Below are positions 1 to 14,060 of a stretch of 64,000 bases of DNA, one piece after another; the first letter of the stretch is position 1, and every line of letters begins with the position of its first letter. Origin of the DNA: Holacanthus passer (Eukaryota > Chordata > Actinopteri > Pomacanthidae). The stretch is taken from contig JAFREQ010000008.1 in the NCBI GenBank assembly GCA_025331565.1, positions 3,038,001 through 3,102,000 on the forward strand, given 5' to 3'. The notes beneath the pieces are model-generated. The model was not told the origin of the DNA and ran no database searches. It worked only from the letters and a program-made list of their open reading frames with translations. Position numbers and translations under genes: made by a program.

Positions 1-3000
1 GAACTTCATTATCAACCGTTCCAGTTCGGGCATTGTTGGGTCGGTCTCGTTGAAGGTGAAAATGTGCTGGTTGAGCCTGCCGAGCTTCGAGGCAACATCA
101 ACCACTCTGGAGACGTTGAGGGGACGGTCACTGACGAGCAGAGGCAACAGTGGTCCCAGACCTGTGGAGTTAAACAGTTTGCCCACAAGGGGAAGCATGA
201 CGTCCAGGTTGGAGATGTTTTGGTCCGGAAGCATGGAGATCGTCTGGACAAAGCCATCCAGGTTATGCATCAGGTTAATCAGGTAGGCCGAGAGCGCATC
301 TCCACCTGGGATATTTTGTTTCAAATATGATCCTGCCAGATTTTTATAGATGTTACCATATGCATGCTGCAACAGATTTACAGATCCTTTGAGACAACTA
401 TGGAGGAAAGAAAAGAATGGAAGATAAGATGATAGAAATTTATAAATGGCTAATGAATGTAAAACTATAGCAACAATAAACATTAGTTCTTCTGGTGTTA
501 TAACCACTCAGTCGGTACTACTAATGAAAAAAGGCTTCTTGTTTAATCATATTACAAATCACTAACAATTCAAGCAATCAGTTCAAGTTAATCATTTAAT
601 TAAAGGAATGCATTTTGGAGAATATGCTTGTTCGCTTTTCTGTTACTGCTCTCATATCTGTCCACTCAAGGCAGCAGTCAGTTAGCTTAGCTTAGCACAA
701 CGACTCAAAATAAGGGCATACAGCTAGACAGGCTCGGCCCAAAGGTAAAAGAAAATCAGCCTACCAGGACCTCTAAAGTGAATTAATTAACATGTTATAT
801 CTTATTTGTTTGGTATGTACAAAAGCTGAAGTGTAAAAGTGACAGTTTTTGGTTTCATGGGGGATAATGTGAGGACCTATTTCTTGGTCAGATGCAGTGA
901 CTTCCTGGACTGTTGTCATCACCTGAGCTGCTGGCAATAGCTCCATATTTAACAGACAGATGTGAGAGTGACGGCTCCTTTCATCTAACTCTCAGCAAGA
1001 AAACGAATCAACGTACTTATTCTTTAGTTCTTTTAATAATGATTTTAATGATTCAATATCCTATCAACTGTTTAAAGTCAACAACAGCAGAAAATTCAGT
1101 TGCAGATTAGTACAACAAATACACCGTCTCCATGGTCAATAAGGCATCATTCATTAAAACTGCCGAGCTTTGTCACTTACTTCACCAGGATGTCCTGGTT
1201 TGCCGACATCACAGCCTCAGTCATTGCTCCAGCAAACTTTACCCAGTTCAATCCTGTATTGCAATGAATGGCTAAGGTGGAGATGTCTACCGAACCTTAA
1301 GGGAAAAATAAACATGTTACATAAGGACATACTTGAATTGGAAGTGTTTATTTTACCATATTAAATAAATCATGTCTTGGTTTGCCAAAAACTTGGTCTC
1401 AGTGGTGAAAAGTGAAAAGTTGAGGTACTTAAACTGTGAGTATTAAAATTTTTCTGTTACTTTATACTTCTACTTCACTACATTTATCTAACAGCTTTAG
1501 TTCCTAGTTACTTTACAGATTCGGGTAAATAATACAAAATATTATCAACAAATAAAGAATGATGTATTATTGTATGTCAGGATAAGATGAGACTTTATTG
1601 ATCCCTCCGGGTAAATTCACAAGCTATCAGTATATTAAGTAATCAAAATTAACTCCACCTTCACTGCTGTTACATTAAAGTGATTCACACATGAATGCAT
1701 CAATAATTCCACTATAATAACAGTATAAATATAATACATTTTTTATTCTTCTTTATATCATTCTTTTTAATCCAATTGCATTTTGATACAATAAATCCCG
1801 AAGCTGATATATGCAAGAGAAGAGAAGAGACTCACAGTTTGCTGGCTGAGTAGTGACGCCAGGCCTGTAGTTCAAAATCCAGTAAACCATGTGGAAATAG
1901 TTCTTGACCTGGGGCCACAGTGGACTCTTCTCAACCTTTTCTCCAAAATTCACCAAGGACCTGAAAACACTACAAGCGAGGCAAAAGCACAACAGTGTTG
2001 AGACAGTTAAATGATAAGTGACAGCATGAAATGAGACATTATGCACATTATCTAAAACACCATCATCGTAAAAAATCGATGTTCCAATTTACCACTTTTT
2101 TTTTCTTCCACTAAACTCACTGAAATGCATCATTTGCATAGCCTCATCCAACTTAATTTAAATTGCTAAACTGGCTTTAAATCTTTCAAGTAGCCATTTT
2201 AATGTAATAACTTGAGACTGTTGAATACGACATAGTGACATTTTAGAAGACGCTGTTTGACAGCCTGTAATCAGTTCAGCACTCTGGAATGAAACCCTGC
2301 AGGTATACAATCAGCACTGTCAAAACCTTTGTTGAAGAGTCCCAGTAACATCATGTGTGCTGTTGTCTGGTATCCAGTTCGTCCAGTACGTCACATTCAG
2401 CGCTGTTGCCAGTCTTTGCAAAAGCCCTGCAAACTGCACACTGTTGTTGTACAACTTGTGCCACTCAGAGAGAATCATGGGTAGTGTTACGTTGTAGTCT
2501 GCTTTGCCCGTGATGGCGCTGTACAGTTCATTAGCCTGTGGAAACATAATATGAAACAAGGCTTTAAAAACAGTGTCAGATTTGGAGGGAGATCCCTCAT
2601 AGGTGATGTATGTTTATAGTTACAGTACAGAAAGTATGGAGCCTCTAAAAAGTCATGTGTCTGGTAGAATTTAGGTAGAAAATATGTAAACTAGTTATAT
2701 TTTTAAAGTGTTTCTTTGTAAAGGATCTGCTGCTACAGACTTTCATCTCTACAAAACAGAATGATTCAATATAAAATTACCTAATTTATTCGAAAACAAA
2801 AGAAAAGTAAATGTTATAGCATAAAGTTGGAGGCGGGCTCACAAATCATTTATGTTTGTCAAAATAATAAGTGAGTTTAGGCAGCATATTACTTTGGGAT
2901 GAAACCCTTTAAAAGCAGTTTACCTTGTGTACCACGGGCTGCCAGTCCATCAGCAGGGCTTGATCCAGAGCGGAGGCATTCTGGCAAATCACTGATCTCC

Positions 3001-6000
3001 ACACCTCGACCTTTATGCTGTTTGTCTTCAAGAGCCACTCGAAGGGACCCAAGAGATCCTCACAGGTTAAATTCCTTTGTGCCACACTCTAGTAAATCAG
3101 AGGGGGAAAAGCACCAAATGATACGTGTTTGCTGCCTTTATTGCTTTCAATACTGTTATCCAAAAAGCTTAAACATGTCATCCACTGAGGCCAAAGTGCT
3201 TCATGTGATAGACAGGTGTCAGCAGATCATTCAAGAAATGCATTATGGCAGACAGGTGTTCAATCATTCATCTTAGACTCCAGATTTCTTGGGCATAGTT
3301 TCAAGCACAGTTATTATGTTCTTACTTCTCTCTGTGATTTTAATAAATTATACCTTATGAATTTAAAATGGGGCTTTGTGAGTCTGAACAACGCTTAGCT
3401 GCTCAACACGTCCTCGAATAAATAATACGCAAGTGAGCTAAGTTTAAAGTGAAATTTACTTTTGTTGGTTTTTTTTCTTTTTGCAACATGACTTTTTGTT
3501 CTGTTTCGACCCTCTTTACTTGCTTATGCTTATCTCATTGCTGATAACTGCAACTGTGGCAATAATAGAAGCTACAACTTCACAGCCACTGTTCATCATC
3601 AGTCAGACAGATTTTAACCAAAGCCTGCTTTAACCTAATATACTTACTTAAGTGAAACTAAAGGTAGATTCAGTCAAAACATCATCAATTACACTGTAAA
3701 TCTGAATGCACATGTGACTATGGTGAGTACAACAGGTGATAAGCGTCTCAACTTCGTCTTCAAACCGGTCCGGCTTGTGCCACTGCCCAGACATGCACTC
3801 TCACCCACAGCTGTGCAATGACACGTGTAACTAAGTTGTGATGGAAACCGACTGAAATAATGCCTGAAACTACGAAAATAAAATCAAGTCTGTAATATGA
3901 TCTATAACGTGACGGCTCTGATGAGATGAAACACCACTAGCATACCTTATGAATCATTTCCATCACACTGTCCAGGACACGGTCGATCCAAACGCTTGAC
4001 TCAGTCTGGTTCGTCAGCAACGTTTGAAAAGTCATTTTTAGTTGATCGGCATCTTTCAGGACATTTTCCACCGTTTCTGTAGACAACAAATACACAACAA
4101 AGACAAAGGTAGATCAGGTGATGACATTTTCAGTGATGTAGCCACTTGACTTCCATTTCGGTTGTATAATACATCCCAGGGGTTGGTTTTAATGTGTGCC
4201 ATTTTTTCCTTTTTGTACGTGTGTGTGTATCTGTTTCGTTTTCACGGTAATTCTTCGAGTCCTACTTTGCCTCTAGTCCTACTTTGCTTCAGCATTTTCT
4301 ATCTTTCATCAGTCCCCTGAGAAAGGGTGTGAACGTGTTCCATTCACCTCTAGGTTGTACAGTACACATACTCCAGGGAGAGATGACAATAGTGGCAGTG
4401 GCAGAATGTGACAAAAAAAAGTACGTCATGCTCCTTTACACTGAACACAATGTGCCCTGTCGGATTTAGTCTCTCTGTTCTTTCTCTGTATCTCATGTTT
4501 ACTGTGTATGTCTTAGTTCACTATCAAACATTTCTGTAAAAGAATTTGACTGGAAAAAATGTTTTACACTTCTAACAAGAAAGCTCTTTTTAAAATCATT
4601 TGTTGAAACTGTCAGGCATCGCTGCGAGTGGGTTGTTATGTAGTCTTACCATCAACAGTATCGAGGGTCAGTGTCGCCGTCGCCATGGACTGAAAACCCG
4701 TTCTGAGGATGCTCTGGAGAACCATATCCACCTCAGGCACAATTTTTACAATCTCCACCACCACTTGACCGACGTTCAAAAACCTGTCAAAGCATAAGGC
4801 CAGACTCAGGAGAAAGTAGAAACAGTCCAGTGACAGTGGAAGCATGCAAGGTGAATTCTACTTTTTAAGAAGTTTGGTTGGTTTAGAACAACTTGTACAA
4901 TAATTTTTAAAAGATTGGTAGTCTTTGCAGCTTTAAAAAAATGTAGCCTGTATGGATTTGGTTCACGGCTGAATGGTGATGTATGTAGACATGTATGTCC
5001 TGTACGTACAGCTCCTCCTCAATGTTTTGCGGTTGTGTATCCACGCTACGCTGGAACCTCCTGCTGTTGGAGCCTCCGTGTCCTCCTGGGGATAAACCTC
5101 CCATCAGACTGTGCAGCAGCGCTTTGGCGAAGGACACATCACGAGGAGCAACGTGCTTACTCCACGCGTACAGAGCCTAGGAATAATGTAGTTCACACGA
5201 GGGAATGCAAAGGAGGGAGGAGAAGGTATGTTGAGTTAGATGTGCAAAATTCACAATGACTTGAGTTAATCCAACTTGTCCTTTCGTCACCATTAAATTT
5301 AAACACTATGGTGAAAATCATTCTGTCCAAATCTAATCATTTTGTCAAAGAGAATAAATCTTAAGAAATTACACTGCATTATTTCTTTCACATCTTCATT
5401 CACCGATGCAAAATTGTATTGTAAGAGCCGCTCTGCAATTTATTTTCTTAAGCTGCAAAAAACTATGATTTATATGGCAAATGTTTTATTTATTCCAATA
5501 AATTATTTTGCAAAAAAACCCAAAAAACAGTTAGTACAACAATGTGCTATTTGCTATTTTAAAATATGGTACATTTTGTTATTAAGTTAATTATGTTAGT
5601 TTAGGATTTAATCACAAGGTATGAAAGCAGAAAGCTAATTGAATAACTACTCTTTATGTCATTAGCACACATGCACCATTGCACTAAATCTATAGGTGAT
5701 ACATTTAATTAATATGACACATGCACATTGTTGCATTAGATTGTTAATTGATGTCCGGCTCCCGTTTTGAGCCCGTACACAGGGTGATGACAGTGTTAGC
5801 TAACAGCTTGTGATTGGGAATTATCTCATCAAAACACGTCTACTGTAGTGGCAGCACTAATTGGATTTCTTTGAGGCTTCGGCTCCCCAGGTGCGACCTG
5901 GGAGTTGCAGTTGCTTGTTGCTATGGCCAACAGCCTTCTTGCGGCCCTGGACTAATTATTCAGTGCGCTCTGAATCTAATTAGTTGTGAAGGTGGCACTT

Positions 6001-9000
6001 GAGAATCAAAATCAGGAGCAAGGGCTGAATAACACAGACGAGCAGCGTGAGAGAAAGAAAAGGACGATACGACGCACTTGGATTAAGCTGCTGACTCATT
6101 TCTGTTCCGTGTGATTCTCTTCTGTTGTTGATGATGACATTCATATCAATGTACCTGTTTTGCCACGCAGCTGGGGCAGATCCAGCCCAGGAGCCTGTCC
6201 ACAGTGCCGGTGCTGCACGCTGCTTTGAGCCACAACGGGTTACTGCTGTTGTCACACAAGTAAGAACGCACCATCTTTCCGTCCAATGTCAGGGCGATGG
6301 CCTGGAGAGGAATTACAGAAAATATAATGCTGTCAATAAAGTAATTTATGCAATAATTATTAACACAAATAGTCAAATGGGAGTAAAAGTGATGCATCCA
6401 TCCAGGAACAGGTGAAGAAGCTGCATAGTTGGACACTTAAAATATTTGTGCTCTTGCAGGTGCAAGTGGAAACAGGGAAATAAAAAGCTAACCTGACTCT
6501 GTCCAAAGGTTAAAAAAATCCACCAACCAGCACCAACATACTGCCAGGCCAAGAAATGCTCTGGCACACAAAAACAAACAAGACACAAGGTGTCACTTTC
6601 TGAGCTGCAGAGGTGCTGACAGGTGGATTTGGTTGTCTTTAAACAGAGCCAAGCCACAGACAACTACATGTTCTTATTTCAAATCTGACCAGAAATGAAA
6701 CTCAAACATGGCACAATAAAATTCTTTGCAGAGTTGGATGAAACCAGTTTGGTGTGTTTAGATTTTAATCCTCCAATCAAACAATGTGCAATATGATAAC
6801 ATCACACAAATCTCCACTGGGAGTGAAAAGTATGTCTGAATGGCTGAAAATCAGACTGGTATTATTTTGATATCACCTTTTATTTTAATACAGTGAAGAA
6901 ACATGTCTATATCTTAAATACAGGGGGCTATATATTGACCTTGGTCAGAATGTACCTTGTCCAGTGGTATCTTGACCTCCTGCAGAACCTGTTTCACCAT
7001 TTCGCTCAGTGAGTCATTGTGCAACGTGACGATCTCACCGAGGGGAATGGACACGTCTAAACAGAACGAAATCAGATGTTACACCCTGATGGCTTATGAG
7101 CACAAAACGTGACTGACATTTCTCTGATGTTTTGATGTCAAAAGTGAATTGTGTTTGCTTTGTTGCCACTCTGAGAGAGCTTCATGCATTCATTGTGACA
7201 GCATTTTGATAAAGTGTAATATAAAGGGCATTAAGTAATAAGAAGTTTTTTTCTATCTGCATATTTATAAAAACACGACCAAAGTCTTCGAGACAAGTTA
7301 CCTTTTCCAGGCCAGTTTTGAACATAGTTGAGCAGGTTGATGCTTCCAGTGAGCAGTGGATGCACCGTGGAAAGCGAGGCGCTGGCATTGGGAAAATTGT
7401 TCTGGATAACACGTATAGCACTAGAAAGACCATGAGGGAAAAAAATGTAATGGTCAAAACAAGAGCGAACCTGCAGCAAACACTTGACAGAACTAATGAT
7501 TAGACAAACACACACTTTGCACTCCTGCTGCTCTAAATCCTTAAAGAGTTTGAAAGCCAATGCTAATGTAATATTTCTACACTTATGTCACCAGGGTTCA
7601 ATTTCATTATAACTCATTTCAGTGTTTCTAACCTGGACCCTAATTATACCAAAAACGATAGCAGTTATGTTAAAGGTCAAAAATGTTGAAACCATAATAT
7701 GACACTAAAACTAAGCAGAAATTGCAATAATAAAATCTTAATACAGGATTTGTGAACTATTTAAACATCCAATATGTAATTTCTGCTGTTCGGGGGCCCC
7801 TTGATCAAAATAACAAAAGACGTAATTTAAACGTAGCGTGGAATCATGGGAGTTGTTCTTACTGTTAAACAACCACCATTGCTAAAGAAAGTCTTTTTGA
7901 CATGACTCAGGTAGAAGCAGGCGCGGTAACGTATTAAAGTTTTATTCACTTTACGTTTAGTCACATTCACTTCCTCATCTGGTGTTTCCAGAGTTTCCCT
8001 AGAAGCTATAGTAACTAGAGGGGGCAAAGGAGATACAACACTGTTGATGGGCGAACAAATGAAATGCACCTTCAATAAAATTATATATTTCCCTGGATTG
8101 ATTATTGTTGTATGTTTTTTTTTTGTACATTCACCAAATAAATAAGCCCTTTCTCACTGCTGCCCTTAATTCATCCATCCATCATTCATCATCCAGGATG
8201 TTACCTCTGTAAGTTGGTCAGCAGGGCCTCTGTGCTGCTCAGCATTTGGTCAACGGAACCAGAAGAGACGAGCTGGGGAATAACTAGCAGGCTGTCCCAC
8301 AGTGACGTCTGATTCTGGAGCTGGTCGAACACCAACACTGCCATCCCAACCGTCGTCACCATCTCATCTGGTTTCTTCATCATCAGCTCCATCAGTATCT
8401 GATGACGAGAGGTCAAGGTCAACGAAACAAGCAGCAGTTTTGTGTTGTTACAGATGAACAAAAAATGCTTCACATAAAACAGAAGTAAAAGAAGACGTTT
8501 TAACTGAGCATCATCACGGTGTCCTGCTGACAAGCTGGCAAGCACACATGCTGTGTGTATGAAAGCAAAAAAACACACACACCTGGTTGAGTGTTTGGAG
8601 CGTGACCTCAAACGCAGTTTCGTTGGATTTGCAGAAAGTGACCACAGCATAGCTGAGAGGGTTGGTTGAGGTTGTGTTGATTATGGGCAGCGCAATGGTG
8701 CAGAAGGCCCTTTTCAACAGGTTCAACGAGCTCAGCATTTTGTTCAAGGTCTCCTGCAAGAGGTTTCAATCGCAGGGACTCTGGTTATTACACATTAAGT
8801 GAAGGTATTCATTCAGCACATAAATTCATACAGTTTATTTTCTCAACACAAATTCACTAAATCACATTGTTTTCGATCCGATATCGACTGTGAACTAACA
8901 CAAGATATCTGGATATGAACTATTATGAGCAGTTAATCTGAATATTTTAAATATGTTTACACATGAATTTACTTCTGAAATACTGTACCATCATCATACA

Positions 9001-12000
9001 ACTTGTTATTGTAACATCTGGTTTTTTTAATAATATAAATTTAGTTTAGTTGTGATTAACAGATAAAGGTATCAACTTGTTACTGTGTTATAAACTTGAG
9101 ATTTGCATAACTCCTGTTTTTCTTTTCTTTGATTTTATCCTTTGTCACTTTGAAGCAGTTTTTAGGTCGGGACTTTCATTTCAGATTGCTTTGATCAGGG
9201 CCTTAAATACTTTCCTGGACGGATTAAACTGAATTTAAATCAGTTTCAGAATCTTTATTATCTTATCTTTGTGTTTTATTGCTGTTATAACACATTCTTT
9301 GTTTTACTCAAACATAATGTCTAAACGCATACAAGACAGTTTCTCTTACAAAAGAAGACACAGAATAAAGATCATTTTTAATTTTGAATAAATCATCTAG
9401 GAATTCCTTTGTTCGTCTGCTGTTTACAATGACCTCTACATATGGGACCAAACAAGATTACAATACTGTGACTCTTTAGAAACAGGCTTTTCTTATTCTC
9501 AGCAGTTTTTGTTCCTCCCATTATATTTTCAACAATACCCACCTGATCTCCCAGAGGAGGAGTATTCATGATGTTCATGAGAGAGACATTATTAGAGCTT
9601 CCTCTGTGAGACGAACCTTTAACACAAGAACACATTGTGCTGTTAAAGAAATACTTGCTATCATAGTCATGTAATTATGCAAAAATGAGAAGGGGCTCAA
9701 GTTAACAAAAAAATAAATAAATAAAAAATCCCAGCTCTTCTTATTCACTTCTTTCATCGAATAGAAAGTAGAAAATTATAACTTAAGCCACACTTACAAA
9801 ATGCATATAAATTATACTCTACTTACTTTCACTAATGTATTCTCAAGAGCAGGTCTTACAGTTCTTAGTGGCAAAATATTATCAAGTGGTTGTCTGTGTC
9901 ATAACATGTTAAAACAAGGCTCGTTGATGTGAAAATAAAAGTGGAGGTGTGTAGCTCAACTGGATAACATCAGTGTTTCTTGCCATAGCACCTCGAAGGA
10001 AGGGTCAGTGAATGAGGATAACATACCCAAAATGTTGTTCAAGACCTGGATCAGTGCTGCAGGATCACTGCTGGAGTCCTTGGGGAGATCGAATTTGAAA
10101 GCATCCCCCTGAATCAGGTTTGCCAGCGGGGAGCCCTGCAGGGGGTTCGACCTGTCGTACAGAGTCAAAAGGATCAGATGAGATATTCAAAAGAAACTGA
10201 ACCGAATTTATGAAATTTTAAACAAAAAGTCTCTCTTCAAGGGTTTTCCCACAGAGGGTTTCATCCATCTCTCTGAAAAGATGAAACGTCTTCCAGGGCT
10301 GGGCTTGGTTATCTGAACGGGTATCACAGTACAAACTCAAGCGTATTCTTTTCTATAAGACGAATGAAAACACGGCCTGAGAGAAAAACCTGTTCGGGTA
10401 TACAAGTTGAACGAACAGAGGTTACCTAAAAGAGGAGGCGGGACTTAAACCAAACCAGTTCTGTACAACCAAACAGAAGCTTGATTAAAAGTAGCTCGGC
10501 TGGAGTTTTGCAACAAACCATCTTTCATCAGCTAGTTGAGGGCTACACAAACAGGTTTCATGATCAGCCACATTTATTCCTGCGTCTGGAATTCAGTGAC
10601 AACAAAACAGCTTCAATAACAAAAGCAGAGAAAACAATGCAAAAGCCACTTCCAGCAACCGATGACGCAACACTTGAACTACGACAAAGTTTCCATAGGT
10701 TCATATACGCACAAAGTTTCTCAAAAGTGATGCAACTCAGTGTTTTAAAGGAAATATAGTTTTTAAAAAAAGTCATCTACTGCTTTGTAACAAACATTCT
10801 CAAAAAAAAAAAAAAAAAAGATCCAGTATTGTCGAAATATTGATTTATTTTCAGACGTGTGAAAGTGGTTGAATACGACTTCATAAAAGCGCGGTGGGTT
10901 GTGATTATGTGACTTCTCTGTCACCACAGGGGGACGTCTGTTGTCGGCACATTTCCATGACCACGCCGACTAATCATCTCGTGCGATGCTGCTGAGGTGT
11001 GTCCTTCCCTTGTGACTTGAGGCCTTCTCAACACCTTTTTTTGATTTAAATCTCATGATACCAAGCCAGTGGAGACTTTCAATATGAAAGTGAAACACGT
11101 GTAGATGGATTCTGTGTTTATTGCAGGACAGGTCAGACAATAGATAATCTACGATCTGTGCCGATGAATGGGGGTACCTTGCACTCCTCGAGGATCTCTG
11201 ATATGTCTTTGATGCAGTCGGGTCACGTGATTTGTCATGACAATTGCTGTCTGTGTTGCACATGAGGGTCTGCAGGAAAGGGAAGAAGCCTGCGCTGGGG
11301 AGGTTTCTGGGCGCCACATAACCTGGAGGAGAAATGAAAAAGTTGTAGTGAAGACACTTGAAAACACCACCTCCATTAAGAACTGTTGCAGTGGCACTGC
11401 TTGAAGTGAGTTACTGGTAGATTACAATATTACATTGAGGTTGATGTTATGTCATAACTATACACAGGGAATAGATAAATATAAACACTACATCGGCTCA
11501 ACAACATCACAGGTCAAAGGGGAAACCATGCATGAAAAGTAGACAAGAAAAATTGCATTCTGTCATGGATGGTTTCACTCTATCGTGCTGTGTTTTGGTT
11601 CAAAACATTTCTATGCATTGGCCCAGTCTGTGCATTTCTGTTGCTCTCTGAAACCATGAAAACCACAGGATCAGGAGCCTGAGCTCATTTCTGCAGGAAG
11701 ATCAAGTTACAGTCAAGCTGCTGTGACTAGACTGACCTTTCTTGGTATTTCTGTCCTGTTCATATTTTCTCAGAAAGTACTGTTACATTTTGGCACAACT
11801 CATTTCTCGGAGAGAGCGATAGTCTAGTCGTGGCATTAGTGGGAGACGTTATGAAACCTACAGCGTATGAACTTTTGAATCAGACCTGAAATTTAACAAA
11901 TACATTCACAGAGAGAAAACAGTGAAATTACAAATAAATGGCTCAAGAGCCAAAAAGAGTTTAAACAGGTGTTCAACAACTTTCTGTCCATATATTAATT

Positions 12001-13664
12001 TGTTTTCAACCATGACACTTTGCCTCCAATTACAACAGGAGCCATGTCACGGAAAACAGCTATTGTGCTTTACAATAATAACCAGAAGCAATGATTTAAT
12101 AGCACTAACTATCTCTGTGAGAATCAATGGCCCCGGCTGAATTCAACTGTGGTCGTCCGAGATCTCTTTCGACCGTGTTTGCAGAGTCATTTGCAACACT
12201 ATACAACCTGATTCAAGGCCACCGCTGGCCATTCAGCCTGATCAGATACTGAAGATGGTTTTTGTTGCCTGCTCTGGGTGTGGTCCATCACTGCGCCTGC
12301 TTCCAGCTCGTATTAAACAAACCACTCACCGCACAGCACTTAAAAGAGAGGGAAGGTCCCATTGTTCAGATTTACTGGATGGACTATATATCAGGGCACG
12401 GAGGGGTTATTAAATTACATGTGAATCCCTGCATCCATTGAATCTAATCCATCAACAAAGACAGTGGGAGGATACGGGACTATTGTACAAATGTTGTATG
12501 TGCAATAAATGTATACTTTGTTACAAATGCACGACATGATGTATTCTCTTAAAATGATGCTGATGCTGTCATTAAATGTACTTTTGAGAGATGGCAACTT
12601 ATTCACTAAAGAACCAGGTTTACTGGTCACGGAAAGGCTCATGGTCTATTTTTTTCAAATTGTTTTCTTCTTTTTCATCAACTCTGGCCCCTCCCAACTT
12701 CTGCACCTTTACACACATTTACTGCAGGTGAATTAATGTGTTCTCATTCAGCTGGGTTTAAAAATAACGGAGGACAAACACCATGTCAACAGTGAAGGGA
12801 TAGGCTCAGATCTGAAGGATTATTCATGTTTCAGTTTACTTTGATTGTGAAATTGGAATGTGACCTAAGTGTGTATCTGCCATCCTTCATGATGCCAGAC
12901 AAAAACCCGGCTGACCAAGTCAAGTCGCTATTGTGTTAATGCAAACTTTAGCCATTTGGATCTTTAGTTTCCTTTTACAGATTCACTCTTTACTTTAGAC
13001 TTAAAAGAGTTTCTTGGTTTCAAATTTAAAGTGATGACAGGCAAAAAAATCTTTAATCAATAGTCTGAAAACACTTTGTAAATATAGAGACATATTAAGC
13101 ATAGTTGTAATATTTATAAGAGAAGTTTTAAGGGAAGGCAGACATTCATTTCCTCTATGTTCAATTGAAAGCTTTATTCTGTTTGCTCAAGGTTTTTGTT
13201 GTTTGTACATTGTTGAGCATCAGTTTGTGATTATATAATAGCAAAACTTGTCTTTGTGAAGATGTGCGTCACTAATTCAACACGGACTGAGATCAATGCA
13301 CTTTTTTTGGTTTGCAGCTTTACACTTACATGTATCTTTTATTACAGGAGGGAACTGGTTGCGGGTCACAGCAATGATGATGAAGATGATCAGAGGCCAG
13401 ATGATCAGAGTCAGGGACCATAGCTACAACACAAGATGATCATAAAACACCAGTAATCAGTTATATGTACTTTACATTTTGAGTGATACCTGGCTGAATA
13501 TATGCCTGAAATGTGAAGAATCATGTCTCATGATGGTAAAGCTAATGTTGAAATGTGAAGATAAAATAAAGGTTCCCACTGGATTTAAAGTCACTCACCG
13601 GCTGTCTGATGACTGTCAGCCCGTTCTTCCAGAGAAGAAGTCGCAGCTGTCGGAAGAAGGCCAT
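1..13664 (-). CDS. abca12: ABCA12-like lipid transporter, 5' part (18 exons, runs off left edge)
   Basis: N-terminal part of an ABCA-subfamily ABC transporter; ABCA12 moves glucosylceramide-type lipids into lamellar granules of epidermal cells. Coding exons on minus: 13599-13664 (ATG at 13664), 13330-13423, 11178-11322, 10027-10151, 9543-9616, 8583-8753, 8205-8398, 7302-7420, 6956-7056, 6155-6301, 5010-5176, 4650-4783, 3946-4076, 2924-3058, 2327-2535, 1836-1960, 1181-1295 and 1-397 (open at the edge). All junctions are GT/AG and the phases join, giving about 883 residues. The start MAFFRQLRLLLWKN is the family's cytoplasmic N-terminus, followed by one membrane helix (SLTLIIWPLIIFIIIAVT). APRNLPSAGFFPFLQTL in exon 3 is what identifies ABCA12 rather than ABCA1/ABCA4. 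The rest is the first extracellular domain, with about 17 N-X-S/T sites. Both nucleotide-binding domains lie outside the window. The donor at 2326 (GTTTTG) is weak but keeps frame. Exons were joined by eye. Confidence 0.93.
690..915. repeat. dispersed teleost repeat fragment in abca12 intron
   Basis: Intronic block from about 'agcttagcttagcac' through 'ggacctatttcttggtc'. I recognise the sequence style (a 'ggctcngnccaaaggtaa' segment followed by 'accaggacctctaaag') as a high-copy non-coding fish repeat. A shorter piece of the same family is at about 6487-6545. Class not established; no ORF. Confidence 0.5.
1420..1520. repeat. fragment of a teleost MITE-like repeat ('acttctacttcactacattt')
   Basis: Short piece of the family seen more fully at 34185-34668 and 44803-45480 and at the end of 61000-61095. 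It carries the diagnostic run of 'tacttctacttcactaca' followed by 'tctaacagctttagtt'. It is non-coding and sits in the abca12 intron between exons ending at 1836 and starting at 1295. Confidence 0.6.
1578..1621 (-). repeat. LINE/SINE-type 3' tail fragment
   Basis: On minus it reads gaatttacccggagggatcaataaagtctcatcttatcc, the 3'-terminal consensus shared by many fish LINEs and their SINE partners ('aatttccc...ggga..aataaag' then an 'atctt' microsatellite). Related tails are at 14981-15027, 18471-18518 and 32767-32820. Only the terminal ~45 bases are recognisable. Confidence 0.55.
6487..6545. repeat. short copy of the repeat seen at 690-915
   Basis: Contains 'aagctaacctgactctgtccaaaggtt' then 'atccaccaaccagcacc', matching the core of the block at 690-915 with scattered differences. 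It lies in the abca12 intron upstream of the exon at 6155-6301. Confidence 0.45.
7755..8095. repeat. candidate dispersed repeat in abca12 intron
   Basis: Stretch beginning 'aaacatccaatatgtaatttc' and running through 'gacatgactcaggtagaagc' to about 8095. The opening phrase is familiar from fish intergenic repeats, but there is no second copy in this window and I see no terminal repeats, so the call is tentative. No convincing ORF. Confidence 0.3.
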
Positions 13665-13725
13665 CGGTAGAGGAGGCTGAAGACAATATATGAAAGTTAT
13701 ACATCCATTTTCAACTTCATGTAAC

Positions 13726-14060
13726 ATCCTGATTCCAAAAAAGTCGAGACACTGTGTGAAAAATAAATAACATCATGTGCTCATTTGCTAATCCTTTGTG
13801 ACATATGCTAATTTGACAACAGCACAAAGACAATATATTTAATGTTTGACCTCATCAACTTCATTGATTTTTGTAAATATCTGCTTATTCTGAATTTGAT
13901 GGCAGCAACATGTTTCAAACAAGTTGGGACAGGAGCAACAAAGACTGTGGAAGTTGTGGACTGATCCAAAAACACCTGTTTGGATCATTCCACAGGTAAA
14001 CAGGTTCATTGGTAACAGGCGATAGTGTCATGATTGGGTATGAAAGGTTCAGTCATTTAC
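13726..14060 (+). mobile_element. non-autonomous DNA transposon relic, copy 1
   Basis: Starts 'gattccaaaaaagtcgagac', a degraded version of the terminal sequence 'attccaaaaaagttgggac' common in fish genomes. Its interior 'cacaaagacaatatattt' and 'aatgtttgacctcatcaac' recurs in opposite orientation in the copy at 61706-62150, and 'aaacacctgtttggatcatt' is also shared. It lies directly upstream of the abca12 start exon and may hold or disrupt 5' UTR/promoter sequence. There is no intact transposase. Superfamily not determined. Confidence 0.75.

Noticed and set aside
2899..3276. 125-codon plus-strand ORF
   Set aside because: Antisense to an abca12 exon at 2924-3058 and adjoining introns; no motif.
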